A DNA stretch of 64,000 bases. Origin: CAVVAE01 sp963746185 (GTDB taxonomy: Bacteria; Actinomycetota; Actinomycetes; Propionibacteriales; Nocardioidaceae). A program made the position numbers and the translations under genes. The notes beneath the pieces were generated by a model. That model did no database searches and was not told the DNA's origin. It saw only the letters and a list, made by a program, of their open reading frames with translations. The stretch spans positions 1,674,001 to 1,738,000 of the forward strand of contig CAVVAE010000004.1 of NCBI GenBank assembly GCA_963746185.1, in the 5' to 3' direction. Shown here one piece after another: positions 35,296 through 44,291 of the stretch; positions within the stretch are counted from its first letter, which is position 1, and every line of letters begins with the position of its first letter.

Positions 35296-37457
35296 TCAGC
35301 CCCTGGTGATCTTCAGGTCGTCCAGGACGAAGCCCATCGCTGGCCCGCCGTCCTCTTGGCCGACGAACCTCACGATGACTCTCTTGTCCCTCCACTGCGA
35401 AAGATTCTCCGTGTGGCGGTGGTAGCTCTGATCCGCCTTTGAGGCGTTCAGGGTTTCGATGGTCCTGAACGAGCCATTGCCCCGCTTGACCTGAACCTTC
35501 AACTTGTCACCGGCGTCCGGCGTGAAGTTGTTGCTGAGAATCATCAGGCTGTAGACCAACGTGACCCTCCTGCTGTTGGGCAGGTTGACCGTCTGCTGCA
35601 CGTGCTGCGTGTTGACCGAGCCGAAGAAGTTCAGAAGCGCGAACTTCGACCCAGACCTAGCCAGCGGGATTCCCAAAGCCGGCTCGACGTCGCTGTCGTC
35701 CAGGATGACGCCAGAGTCAGCGTTCCAGTGCGCTTGCCCAGCCTCGAAGCCGCCGTTCTTCAGCGCGTTCCCGTTGCCGCCACCCAGTTGGCCGTTGCAG
35801 GCCCACAGCTGTGGCTTGACCTTGACTGCGGTCCAGGTCTTCATCACCGTCTTGCAGGCAACACTGTTCTTGCCGTACTTGTCACGCGCAGCGCGGATCG
35901 TCGCGTCGCGTGCATCTTGGTAGTTCGAGCCAGCCGTCATGTAGACGTTCAGCGCGCGGTACCAGATCTGGTCGGCCTTGGCACGCCCGATCTCGTTGAT
36001 GGTCGTGCCGTTGCAGGTCTGGCCCTGATGCGGAAGTCCACCGATCGTCTGGTTCCCGGTGCCCTCGGACAGCAGGTAGAAGAACCGGTTCGCCACGCCT
36101 GACGTGAAGTGCACGTCGTCGAGACCCATCAGCGGCGTGTAGCAGTTGTAGCTGGAACCGTCGGCGTGCGGCTTGTCCATCCGGCGCAAGAAGCCTGAAG
36201 GAGCGATCTCTTCGCCGATGTAGTAGTCACCTCGGTCTTGTGCGTTGTTCGCGGCGAACTCCACACTCGAGCCGAAGATGTCGCTGGTGGCCTCGTTGAG
36301 ACCGCCCGACTCGCCCAGATAGATCAGGCCGGCTGTGTTCGAGGTGACGCCGTGGCTCATCTCGTGACCAGCGACGTCGAGTGCCACGAGCGGTGCGAAG
36401 ACGTTGCCGTCGCCGTACGTCATGCAGAAGCAGTCGTCGTTCCAGAACGCGTTGTCATAGCCCGCGCCGCCGGGTGGCGTGTCGTAGTGGACCCTGCTGG
36501 GCGCGCCGACACCGTTGTTGCGGATGCCGTTGCGGTTGAACTTCTGCTTGTAGAAGTCCCAGGTCTCCTGGGCGCCGAACGCAGCGTCGGCCGCCGCGCT
36601 CTGCCGGCTCGACTCGGCGTTGTTGCCCCAGTTGTTGTCAGCATCTTGGAACAGGGTGCCGTTGCCAGACGTCTTGGTCGAGCATGTCGCGCACGGTTTG
36701 GTTACCGCGGGTGAGGTCGCGCAGCTGGAACGGCCCCGTGCCGCCCGCACCTGTTGTCGTCCGTGTGGATGGTGACGTCCCCGGAGTACAGCGTTTGGCC
36801 GGTGCCTGTCGCGTCGGAGGTTTGGTTCAACGGCCAGCTCGCGACGTTCTTGCCGGTCTTCGCGTCGACGAACACAGCCCTCGGGTTCGCACCGTGCCGG
36901 CCGGCGACGATGGTCTTCCAGACCAGCTGGGGCTGCCGGCCCAGCATCCAGACCGCGAGAGAGGGTGCTTCTGCCGTGCGTGCGTGCCCGACCGATTGCT
37001 TGGCGACCGCAACGGCGGTAACGGCTGAGGTTGTGGGGCGCACCGAGCTCAGCGAGGACAGGTCGGCGCGGTTGGTCCAGTCGGAGTCACGCAGCTGGCC
37101 GCTCGGCGCCCGGTGCAAGATGAAGTCTCCACCGACGACTGGCAAACCGCGGTAGGTGCGGTCGTAGCGCACGTGGGTGGTGCCGTCGGGGTCCCGAACG
37201 ACGTCCTTGACCGTGAGGCCCTGGTCGGACGACAGGCCCAACTCAGTCAGAGTCTTCGCTGCTGATGCTTGGGCTGCGCTGATGGCTGCGGCTCGCTGTG
37301 CCACGCCGAAGGACTTGTCATGGCCGGCTTTGCTCGCCTTGGCCTTGTGGACGCCGGCACTACCGGCTTGTGGACTTGCGGTGGCACCGACCGGTGCGGC
37401 AAGCAGACCGCCGACGACAACCGCCGCCAGTAGTCCGCCAAATAGCTTGCCCTTCAT
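35296..37457 (-). pseudogene. Secreted M4-family (thermolysin-like) metallopeptidase broken by two frameshifts
   Basis: Starts at 37457 (MKGKLFGGLLAAVVVGGLLA signal peptide; GGGGAG upstream). An FTP/PepSY propeptide region follows, then a catalytic domain with HEMSH (zinc) and GGLNEATSDIFG (third ligand), and a C-terminal jelly-roll-like domain. The reading frame changes near 36752 (after TIHTDDN) and again near 36676. The 76-base piece between reads GAGGTGPFQLRDLTRGNQTV in a third frame, which fits the family. Both shifts are +1 (one base extra or two missing), so the ORFs 36702-37568 and 35296-36750 are parts of one gene. Recent decay or sequencing error are both possible. Confidence 0.82.
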
Positions 37458-37599
37458 ACTCAGGCTCCCCTTGCTCGTTGATGTCGAGTGTGTGAGTGGG
37501 ACGTGAACCCCCATGCGAAAAGTAGTCCCACCGACCAAGGACCGCCAGCGGCATCGTCTTGATACCACCCGATTGGGCTACCTTCGGTTCGGCCACCAA

Positions 37600-37618
37600 C
37601 GCCACCCGGGTGGTGGCG
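37600..37618 (-). terminator. Short hairpin after otsA
   Basis: CGCCACC/GGTGGCG stem with a 5-base loop, 18 bases past the otsA stop on the minus strand. It is weak as an intrinsic terminator because no T-run follows. Confidence 0.4.
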
Positions 37619-37635
37619 GCTCACACGTGGTGCGT

Positions 37636-39042
37636 TCAGCCAGCGATCTTGGTCGCGCCGAGGTCGCTCAGGAAGCGGGACGCCCAGGAGTCGATGTCGT
37701 TGTCGCGGACTTGCCGTCGCATGGCGCGCATCCTCCTGGTCAGGTCCTTCGGTGGTGCCTGCATCGCCGCGAGCATCGAGTCCTTGAGCCCGTTGATGTC
37801 GTGGGGGTTGACGAGGAACGCCTGCTTGAGCTCGTCTGCCGCACCCGCGAACTCCGACAGCACCAATGCGCCGTTGTCCTCGTAGCGAGAAACCACGTAC
37901 TCCTTGGCGACCAGGTTCATGCCGTCCGCGAACGGCGTCACGACCATGATGTCGGCGGCCCGGAACAAGGCCGCCATCTCGTCGCGGGGGTACGACGCAT
38001 GGAGGTAGTGGACCGCAGGCCGGCCAATCCGGCCGAGATCGCCGTTGATACGCCCGACCCAGCGTTCGATGTCGTCGCGCACCTCTTGGTACTGGCTGAC
38101 GCGCTCGCGGCTCGGCGAGGCGACTTGGACGAACACCGCGTCGTCGACCTTGACCTTGCCGTCGACGATCAGTTCGCCGAACGCACGCAGTCGCTGCCGG
38201 ATCCCCTTGGTGTAGTCGAGCCGGTCGACACCGAGCAAGATGTGTCGAGGGTCGCCGAGCTCCGCACGGATCTCGTCGGCGCGGGCCTGGGCCTCGGGGC
38301 TGCGAGCGAGCTTCTCGAGCCCGGCCGCGTCAATCGAGATCGGATACGCGCGAGCCGATACCTCGCGATCGTCATCGAGCACGATCTTGTCGCGATGGGT
38401 CTTGTGACCGAGGCGCAGCCGGACGAGTCGGGCGAAGTTAGCCGCGCCGCCGGGACGTTGGAAGCCGACCAGGTCGGCGCCGAGCAGTCCTTCGAGAATC
38501 CGGTCACGCCACGGCATCTGCTTGAAGAGCTCCGTCGGTGGGAAGGGAATGTGGAGGAAGAACCCGATCCGGACATCGGGGCGGCGTTTGCGCAGCATCG
38601 CGGGCACGAGCTGGAGCTGGTAGTCGTGGATCCAGACGACCCCACCCTTGGTGGCGCTGGCCGCAGCAGCGTCAGCAAAGCGCTCGTTGACCCGCACGTA
38701 GGCGTCCCACCACTCGCGGTGAAACTCCGGCTTGGCGACCACGTCGTGGTAGAGCGGCCACAGGGTGCTGTTGGACATCCCCTCGTAGTGACGCTCGACC
38801 TCTAGCTCGCTGAGCTCGATGGGGACGAGCGAGAGACCGGCCGCTTTGAACGGTTTGTCGTCTTCGAGAGGAGCTCCTGGCCAGCCGATCCAGACTCCGT
38901 CATGAGCTCGGAGCACCGGTTCGAGGGCGGTGACGAGGCCACCGGGTGACGTCCGCCATTCCACTCCGTCGGGACCTTCGACCCGGTCAACGGGCAGCCG
39001 GTTGGCGACGACGACGAAATCACTCTTAGGCGCGGTAACCAC
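37636..39042 (-). CDS. otsA: Alpha,alpha-trehalose-phosphate synthase
   Basis: A 468-residue GT20 glycosyltransferase that makes trehalose 6-phosphate from a nucleotide-glucose and glucose 6-phosphate. Visible motifs are VVVANRLPVDRVEG, the SPGGLVTALEPVL sugar-phosphate loop, WIHDYQLQLVPAMLRKRRPDVRIGFFLHIPFPPTELF and the C-terminal DGMNLVAKEYVVSR. GTG start with GGGTGAG upstream. The matching phosphatase gene (otsB) lies 4 kb away, beyond the GGDEF-EAL gene on the opposite strand. Trehalose is an osmolyte and stress protectant in this group. Confidence 0.95.
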   Translation of the reverse strand: MVTAPKSDFVVVANRLPVDRVEGPDGVEWRTSPGGLVTALEPVLRAHDGVWIGWPGAPLEDDKPFKAAGLSLVPIELSELEVERHYEGMSNSTLWPLYHDVVAKPEFHREWWDAYVRVNERFADAAAASATKGGVVWIHDYQLQLVPAMLRKRRPDVRIGFFLHIPFPPTELFKQMPWRDRILEGLLGADLVGFQRPGGAANFARLVRLRLGHKTHRDKIVLDDDREVSARAYPISIDAAGLEKLARSPEAQARADEIRAELGDPRHILLGVDRLDYTKGIRQRLRAFGELIVDGKVKVDDAVFVQVASPSRERVSQYQEVRDDIERWVGRINGDLGRIGRPAVHYLHASYPRDEMAALFRAADIMVVTPFADGMNLVAKEYVVSRYEDNGALVLSEFAGAADELKQAFLVNPHDINGLKDSMLAAMQAPPKDLTRRMRAMRRQVRDNDIDSWASRFLSDLGATKIAG

Positions 39043-39093
39043 AAACTCACCCTACGGCGCCGACGCAATCTGGCGTTTTGACCACGGAGGGTA

Positions 39094-42063
39094 GTGGCGT
39101 ACGAGCACAATGTAAGGGTGCAGCTTCTCCATCGATGGCGAGTAGCTCCGTTCGCGTTGTGTGTCTTCGTGGCCGGGGCGACTCTGCTGTACCCATTCGA
39201 CGGCCAGGCAGTCGGCCATCTGCTGGTCGCGTTCGCCCTGCTCGTGATCGTCATCGCGCTGGCCGAGGTGCTTCCGACCGAGTCGCCCTGGCAGATTCTG
39301 GCGCCGCTGCTGTTTGTCGTCCTAGTCGCGGTCCTCCGCGACGCCTCGGGCCAGACGGCGTCAGGGCTTTCCCCGTTGGTGGCGCTACCGATCCTGTGGG
39401 TCGGGTTGTATGGAACTCGTGTGCAAATGGTGGTCATCGCTGTCGCGACCGGCCTCGCCTTCGCCATCCCACGGCTGATGTACGGTGCCTCCGAGTATCC
39501 GGCCGGCGACCTGCGTCGAGCGGTTCTCTGGACCCTGATCGGGGTGACGATCGGCCCGGTCGTCCAAGGCGTCGTACGACGTCTGAGGGAACGCGAACAA
39601 GAGCGTGCCGTCGCTGCCGAGCGGCTCGAAGCGGTGTTGCGGGCGGCAACGGAGCACTCGATCATCGCCACGTCACCCACAGGTCTCATCACGACCTTCA
39701 ATGGCGGCGCCGAGCGGATGCTGGGCTACACCGCTGCAGAGGCAATCGACGTCCTGACTTTGGAGCAGTTGCACGATCCTGCGGAGTTGGCCGAGCGGGC
39801 TCAAGAGCTGGGCATGCGGCCGGGCCTCGAAGTACTGGTCGATGGCGCCCTCCGTGACGACCCCGAGACCCGTGAGTGGACCTACATCGCGAAGGACGGC
39901 AGCAGGGTGCCGGTCCGGCTGACCATCACGGCCAACCACGGAATTGACGGAGAGATCGCGGGCTTCATCGGAGTCGCATCCGATGTCACCGCTGAACGGC
40001 ACGCCATCGGTGAGCTCACGGTGTCCGAGCAGCGTTGGCGCGCCCTCCTGGACCACCTGCCGGACACCGTCGTGCTCACGGTAGGCCCCGACATGAAAAT
40101 CAATCTGGCGATGGGCGCACCGCTTGCATCGTTGGGCCTGGCCGACATCCAAGGTAAGTCACTGAGTGAGGCAGGCTCTCTGGAGAACGCAGCGCGGCTC
40201 GAGCCCGTCATACAAGCCGCGCTCGCCGGGCAAGAGGACTCGACCGAGATCCGGGCCACCCACAATGGCTCGATCAACGAGGTTGTCGCCGTCCCGTTGC
40301 CGAAGCACGATGGGCTGCCAGAAGCGCTGGTCCTCGTTCGTGACGTCACCGAATCGCGACTCCGCGAGCAGCTGCTACAAGATGCGAAGGAGCGGTTCGC
40401 GCGACTGTTCTCAGAAGCGCCAAACGGCGTCGGCGTCATGACGACAAGCGGAGTCATCACCCACGTCAACCCCGCACTCTGCGCGATGATGGGCCGCCGT
40501 GCCGAAGACCTGGTTGGTCGCTCAGCGGACGCTCTGGGTGGTGGCGTGAAGCAACTCAAGGACTTCCTCGAGGCTTTGTTGAGCAGCCCCACAGGCCGTT
40601 ACTCGCAAGAGACGCGGATGCGTCATACCGACGGGCATCTTGTCGACGTCGCTTTCGACAGCATCCTGCTCCGTGGTGTCGGAGGCTCACCCGACGAAGT
40701 GCTGCTCAACGCCGTCGACGTCTCCGAACGACGCCGCTACGAAGCCCAGCTCGCCCACCTGGCCGACCACGACCCGCTGACCGGGCTGGCCAACCGAAGG
40801 CGCTTTGACGCGGAGCTCGAGGCCCACCTCGAAAGATGTGTTCGTTACGGCCCCTCGGGTGCGGTGCTGATGCTCGACCTCGACCACTTCAAGGAGGTCA
40901 ACGACACCCTCGGCCATGGGGCCGGAGACCAGCTGATCGTCTCGGTGGCGGAGATCCTGCGGCTACGTCTGCGCAAGTCAGACGTCGTTGCTCGCCTCGG
41001 TGGCGACGAGTTCGCCATCCTGCTGCCGAACGCTGACCGAGCCTCTGCCGAAAGGGTTGCCGCCGACGTGGTGCGACTGGTCCGCGAGAAGGCGAGCTTC
41101 CTCGATGGCTCACGCCCTCGACGGGTCACGACAAGCGCTGGCGTCGTGTTGATCCAGCAGGCGGAGATCACCGCCAGTGAGCTGCTCAGCACCGCCGACC
41201 TGACGATGTACGACGCCAAGGAAGCCGGCCGCGACCGATACGCGATGCTCGACACGGACGACTTCGGACATCCACGCGCCAGCGCTCAGCTCGCCTGGGC
41301 AGACCGGATCACCGGCGCCCTCGCCGACGAACGGTTCGTGCTCCAGGCGCAGCCGGTGATGGACGTGAAGCAAGGCGTGATCGTCGGCGCGGAGATGTTG
41401 CTGAGGATGATCGACGACCACGGCGAGATCGTGCTGCCAGGACGCTTCCTCTACATCGCCGAGCGACTGGGCCTCATCACCCAGCTCGACATCTGGGTTT
41501 CCAACCAGGCAATCAACCTGCTTGAGGAAGTCGGGCGTCTCAACCCCGACTTCCATGTGGAGGTCAACCTTTCTGGGCACTCCATCGGGGCTTCCGAGCT
41601 CACGGAGTTCCTTCGTCGGCGCATCCCCGAGGCGGAAATCAACCCGTCCCGACTGATCTTCGAGGTGCGCGAGACCGCAGCTGTGGCGAACATCGAGACC
41701 GCCCGCGAATTCGCGGACCAGCTCGCCAACCTCGGCTGCCGTTTCGCTCTCGACAACTTCGGCGCCGGCTTCGGTTCGTTCTACTACCTCAAGCACCTGC
41801 CGTTCGACGTCGTGAAGATCGATGGGGAGTTCATCGAGAAGAGTCCCTCGAACGCGACCGACCGGTCGATCCTGGCGTCCGTCGTGAGCATCGCTCACGG
41901 GATGGGCAAGACGACGGTCGCGGAGTTCGTCGCCAGCGAAGAGATCCTGACCGTGTGCCGTGAGCTGGGCGTCGACCTCGTGCAGGGCTACCACGTGGGT
42001 CGGCCGGCTCCGCTCGAGACAGTGTCAACGTGGGCCCAGCAAGGGCGAGTCTTCGAGATCTAG
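39094..42063 (+). CDS. Membrane PAS-GGDEF-EAL cyclic-di-GMP signalling protein
   Basis: A 989-residue protein. An N-terminal membrane region of about 5 helices (~15-155) is followed by a coiled linker and three PAS domains (~180-300, ~305-430, ~435-545). The GGDEF domain (~555-715) is intact (RLGGDEFAILLPNA, residue ~635), with the I-site RKSD five residues before it. The EAL domain (~730-985) is altered: EAL reads EML (VGAEMLLRM), and the usual DDFG reads DNFG. It may therefore be a cyclase with a weak or sensor-only EAL domain. Divergent from otsA. Confidence 0.93.
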   Translation: MAYEHNVRVQLLHRWRVAPFALCVFVAGATLLYPFDGQAVGHLLVAFALLVIVIALAEVLPTESPWQILAPLLFVVLVAVLRDASGQTASGLSPLVALPILWVGLYGTRVQMVVIAVATGLAFAIPRLMYGASEYPAGDLRRAVLWTLIGVTIGPVVQGVVRRLREREQERAVAAERLEAVLRAATEHSIIATSPTGLITTFNGGAERMLGYTAAEAIDVLTLEQLHDPAELAERAQELGMRPGLEVLVDGALRDDPETREWTYIAKDGSRVPVRLTITANHGIDGEIAGFIGVASDVTAERHAIGELTVSEQRWRALLDHLPDTVVLTVGPDMKINLAMGAPLASLGLADIQGKSLSEAGSLENAARLEPVIQAALAGQEDSTEIRATHNGSINEVVAVPLPKHDGLPEALVLVRDVTESRLREQLLQDAKERFARLFSEAPNGVGVMTTSGVITHVNPALCAMMGRRAEDLVGRSADALGGGVKQLKDFLEALLSSPTGRYSQETRMRHTDGHLVDVAFDSILLRGVGGSPDEVLLNAVDVSERRRYEAQLAHLADHDPLTGLANRRRFDAELEAHLERCVRYGPSGAVLMLDLDHFKEVNDTLGHGAGDQLIVSVAEILRLRLRKSDVVARLGGDEFAILLPNADRASAERVAADVVRLVREKASFLDGSRPRRVTTSAGVVLIQQAEITASELLSTADLTMYDAKEAGRDRYAMLDTDDFGHPRASAQLAWADRITGALADERFVLQAQPVMDVKQGVIVGAEMLLRMIDDHGEIVLPGRFLYIAERLGLITQLDIWVSNQAINLLEEVGRLNPDFHVEVNLSGHSIGASELTEFLRRRIPEAEINPSRLIFEVRETAAVANIETAREFADQLANLGCRFALDNFGAGFGSFYYLKHLPFDVVKIDGEFIEKSPSNATDRSILASVVSIAHGMGKTTVAEFVASEEILTVCRELGVDLVQGYHVGRPAPLETVSTWAQQGRVFEI

Positions 42064-42227
42064 TAATCTCTCGGACCCTATGGTGTCGGGTGGTTTGTCC
42101 CTCTCAGAACGCGCCGGGCGCGCCGGTCGAGGATCAAATGACATCGGTGTTGTTTGTCGCCTACGATGGACGCACAGGTGGGGGAGCCTCGAACCCGACC
42201 GTGAGTCTTTCACCAGGAGCCGAACAG

Positions 42228-42527
42228 ATGGACGCCGCGAACGTCGTCACCTCGGGCGAGTCTGCCCAAGCCGCTGCCGACCTGTCCGAACGCGACCAAC
42301 AGATCCTCTCCTTCGAGCGGCTGTGGTGGAAGTACGCCGGGGCCAAGGAACAGGCGATCCGCGACCAGTTCGCGATGTCGGCCACTCGCTACTACCAGGT
42401 CCTCAACGTGCTCATCGACCGCTCTGAGGCGATCGCCTTCGACCCGCTTTTGGTGAAACGGCTGCGCCGACTGCGTTCGGCTCGCCAGCGTCAGCGCTCC
42501 GCGCGCCGCCTCGGCATCGAGCTTTGA
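42228..42527 (+). CDS. DUF3263 domain-containing protein
   Basis: A 99-residue helical protein (LSERDQQILSFERLWWKYAGAKEQAIRDQFAMSATRYYQVLNVLID) matching actinobacterial DUF3263, a small HTH-like family with no proven function. The start at 42228 has AGGAG 8 bases upstream. An in-frame extension to 42030 would overlap the GGDEF-EAL gene. It overlaps the next gene by one base (TGATG). Confidence 0.9.
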   Translation: MDAANVVTSGESAQAAADLSERDQQILSFERLWWKYAGAKEQAIRDQFAMSATRYYQVLNVLIDRSEAIAFDPLLVKRLRRLRSARQRQRSARRLGIEL

Positions 42528-43021
42528 TGGCGCTGCCGTCTGCGGTAACGCTCGGCAGCGTGGCGTTCGTGGTCGTTGCCGGGGTCGGCCTTGTCGCCGT
42601 GACGTCCAACGCAAGCGAGTCGCCGACACATGCGAAGGCGGCAAGCGACAACACCAGCGAGCCCGACAAGAAACAGCCTGCGAAGCAGCAGAAGGTCGAG
42701 CCCAAGTCGCAGCACAAGAAGGATGACCCGAGTCGGACACCTCATACCGATGCCGTCCCTAAGACCTTCATCGAGGTCTACAACAACTCTGGGGTGACCG
42801 GGCTCGCGGCCGACAAGGCCAAGGTCCTCCAAGACGCCGGCTGGAACGTCGCCGCGACCGACAACTGGTATGGCAACATCCCCGCCAACACGGTCTACTT
42901 CCCCGCCAAGCTCGAGGGCACCGCCAAGCAACTCGCGAAGGTGTTGCACATCAAGCGGTTGCGGCCGGCGGTCTCGCCGATGCAGTTCGACCGGCTGACC
43001 GTCATCTTCACCACTCGGTAA
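42527..43021 (+). CDS. LytR C-terminal domain protein, single-pass membrane
   Basis: A 164-residue protein. The N-terminal membrane helix (SAVTLGSVAFVVVAGVGLVAVTS) precedes a Lys/Gln-rich linker (~35-70) and a LytR_C domain (FIEVYNNSGVTGLAADKAKVLQDAGWNVAATDNWYGN). This domain occurs at the C-terminus of LytR-CpsA-Psr cell-wall proteins, so a role near the envelope is likely. It is translationally coupled to DUF3263; this pair is commonly seen together in actinobacteria (from memory). Confidence 0.88.
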   Translation: MALPSAVTLGSVAFVVVAGVGLVAVTSNASESPTHAKAASDNTSEPDKKQPAKQQKVEPKSQHKKDDPSRTPHTDAVPKTFIEVYNNSGVTGLAADKAKVLQDAGWNVAATDNWYGNIPANTVYFPAKLEGTAKQLAKVLHIKRLRPAVSPMQFDRLTVIFTTR

Positions 43022-43055
43022 TTGAGCTTGTCGAAATCACCGAGGGGTCTCGACC
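43020..43055. repeat. Single copy of the TTGAGCTTGTCGAAATCACCG dispersed element
   Basis: Same core as in each unit of the 51-bp array at 23362-23566. It begins at the stop codon of the LytR_C gene and continues CGAGGGGTCTCGACCGCCGG. This form (or its complement) is a familiar dispersed repeat in Nocardioidaceae-type genomes, from memory. Confidence 0.65.
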
Positions 43056-43082
43056 GCCGGGTTAGTCCCGGACACACTTGTT

Positions 43083-43123
43083 GACCCGGCAGTTGTGGTT
43101 GCATGACCCGGCAGTTGTGGTTG
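43083..43123. repeat. 22-bp-period tandem repeat upstream of otsB
   Basis: Two copies of GACCCGGCAGTTGTGGTTG starting at 43083 and 43105. The inverse form (GCAACCACAACTGACGGGTC) occurs twice with the same period after otsB, so the gene is bracketed by inverted copies. Confidence 0.8.
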
Positions 43124-43175
43124 GCCCGAGTCGTCAGCAGAATCCATGTTCGCCGGGAGTGGTTGACTGGGACGC

Positions 43176-44006
43176 GTGCTGAACTCCGTGAGTACGCCGT
43201 CTGGCCGCGAGGCGCTGTCCACGATCACAGCTGATCCGGCAGGATGTCTGGCCGCCTTCGACTATGACGGCACCCTCGCTCCGATCGTCGCTGACCCCGG
43301 CGAGGCACGGCCGCATCCGCGAGTCGTCGCGGCGCTCGCCGCACTCGCCTCACACGTCGGGACCGTCGCGGTCATCACCGGCAGACCCGCACAGGTGGCG
43401 GTCGACCTGGCGGGCTTCGACCGCGTGGAGGGGTTGTCACACCTGGTCGTTCTCGGCCATTACGGCTTCGAGAGGTGGGACGCGTCGACCCGCGAGCTCA
43501 TCTCAACGGAGCCTCCGGCCGGCCTCGAAGCGGTCCGTGCTGCATTGCCAGCCCTTCTTGCCGACCTCGGCCTGCCTGCCGCGGGCGTCGAGGACAAGGG
43601 CCTGTCCGTTGCGGTTCACGTACGACGCCGACCGGATCCCGACGCTGCCTTCGCCGCCATCGTGCAACCGCTGACGGACTTGGCGGAGCGCAACGGACTG
43701 ACGGCGGAGCTGGGCAGGTTCGTGGTCGAGCTCCGACCGCCGGGGTCGGACAAGGGGATGGCCCTTCGGACGCTGGTGGAAGAGACGGGCGCGGAGTCAG
43801 TCCTGTTCGCCGGAGACGACCTCGGCGACCTGGCCGCGTTCACAGAGGTTGAACGGCTCCGCGGCACCGGGGTAAGCGGCCTACTGGTCTGTTCCGGATC
43901 GACGGAAGTCAGCGCGCTGGCCGAACGAGCCGACCTCGTCGTGGACGGTCCCGAAGGAGTCGCCTCGTTCGTCGAGGCCTTGGTTGGCGTACTCGCCCAG
44001 CCATGA
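43176..44006 (+). CDS. otsB: Trehalose-6-phosphate phosphatase
   Basis: A 276-residue HAD-superfamily phosphatase that dephosphorylates the otsA product to trehalose. The nucleophile motif is AAFDYDGTLAPIVADP; motif II/III are VAVITGRPAQ and FAGDDLGDLAAF; ELRPPGSDKGMALRTLVEE gives the conserved Lys region. GTG start at 43176. It is flanked by inverted 22-bp-period repeats, unlike its neighbours. The thrC riboswitch lies 128 bases past its stop. Confidence 0.93.
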   Translation: MLNSVSTPSGREALSTITADPAGCLAAFDYDGTLAPIVADPGEARPHPRVVAALAALASHVGTVAVITGRPAQVAVDLAGFDRVEGLSHLVVLGHYGFERWDASTRELISTEPPAGLEAVRAALPALLADLGLPAAGVEDKGLSVAVHVRRRPDPDAAFAAIVQPLTDLAERNGLTAELGRFVVELRPPGSDKGMALRTLVEETGAESVLFAGDDLGDLAAFTEVERLRGTGVSGLLVCSGSTEVSALAERADLVVDGPEGVASFVEALVGVLAQP

Positions 44007-44010
44007 GTGC

Positions 44011-44063
44011 CGGGTCACGCAACCACAACTGACGGTTCGCGCAACCACAACTGACGGGTCAAC
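44011..44063. repeat. 22-bp-period tandem repeat downstream of otsB
   Basis: Two copies of CGCAACCACAACTGACGG at 44018 and 44040. They are the inverse complement of the pair at 43083-43123. A related single copy is at 58726-58753. Confidence 0.8.
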
Positions 44064-44134
44064 GGGAAAGTGGCGTCTCAGATCCCGGGCGGGCGTCCCC
44101 GCATGCGAGACGAGGCGGCTAGGGTGGCAGACAA

Positions 44135-44279
44135 CTCATCGAGAGGGGCAGAGGGAACGGCCCGTTGAAGCCCCGGCAACCCGTCGTGAGAGTGCGTGTC
44201 GATCACCTCGACCGCACCTCGATCACGACGACGGTGCCAAATCCGTCTCGTGGCGAGAGCCGCCCGCGAGAAAGATGAG
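44135..44279 (+). promoter_or_regulatory. SAM riboswitch (SAM-I/IV superfamily) ahead of thrC
   Basis: P1 arms CTCATC (44135-44140) and GATGAG (44274-44279). Conserved core elements are GAGAGGGGCAGAGGGAACGG, the GCCCGTTGAAGCCCCGGCAA segment, and GGTGCCAAATCCG. A GGCGAGAGCC hairpin follows the core, as in SAM-IV. The AAGGAGG ribosome site starts one base after P1, so ligand binding could block translation of thrC as well as act on transcription. Confidence 0.85.
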
Positions 44280-44291
44280 AAGGAGGCTGCC

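Noticed and set aside
35296..37568. Programmed frameshift in the M4 peptidase
   Set aside because: Two independent shifts within 76 bases and no slippery heptamer or rare-codon cue; indels or sequencing error are simpler.
44196..44291. Upstream ATG for thrC
   Set aside because: It lies within the riboswitch, and the added residues are not conserved; the GTG at 44292 has a strong ribosome site.
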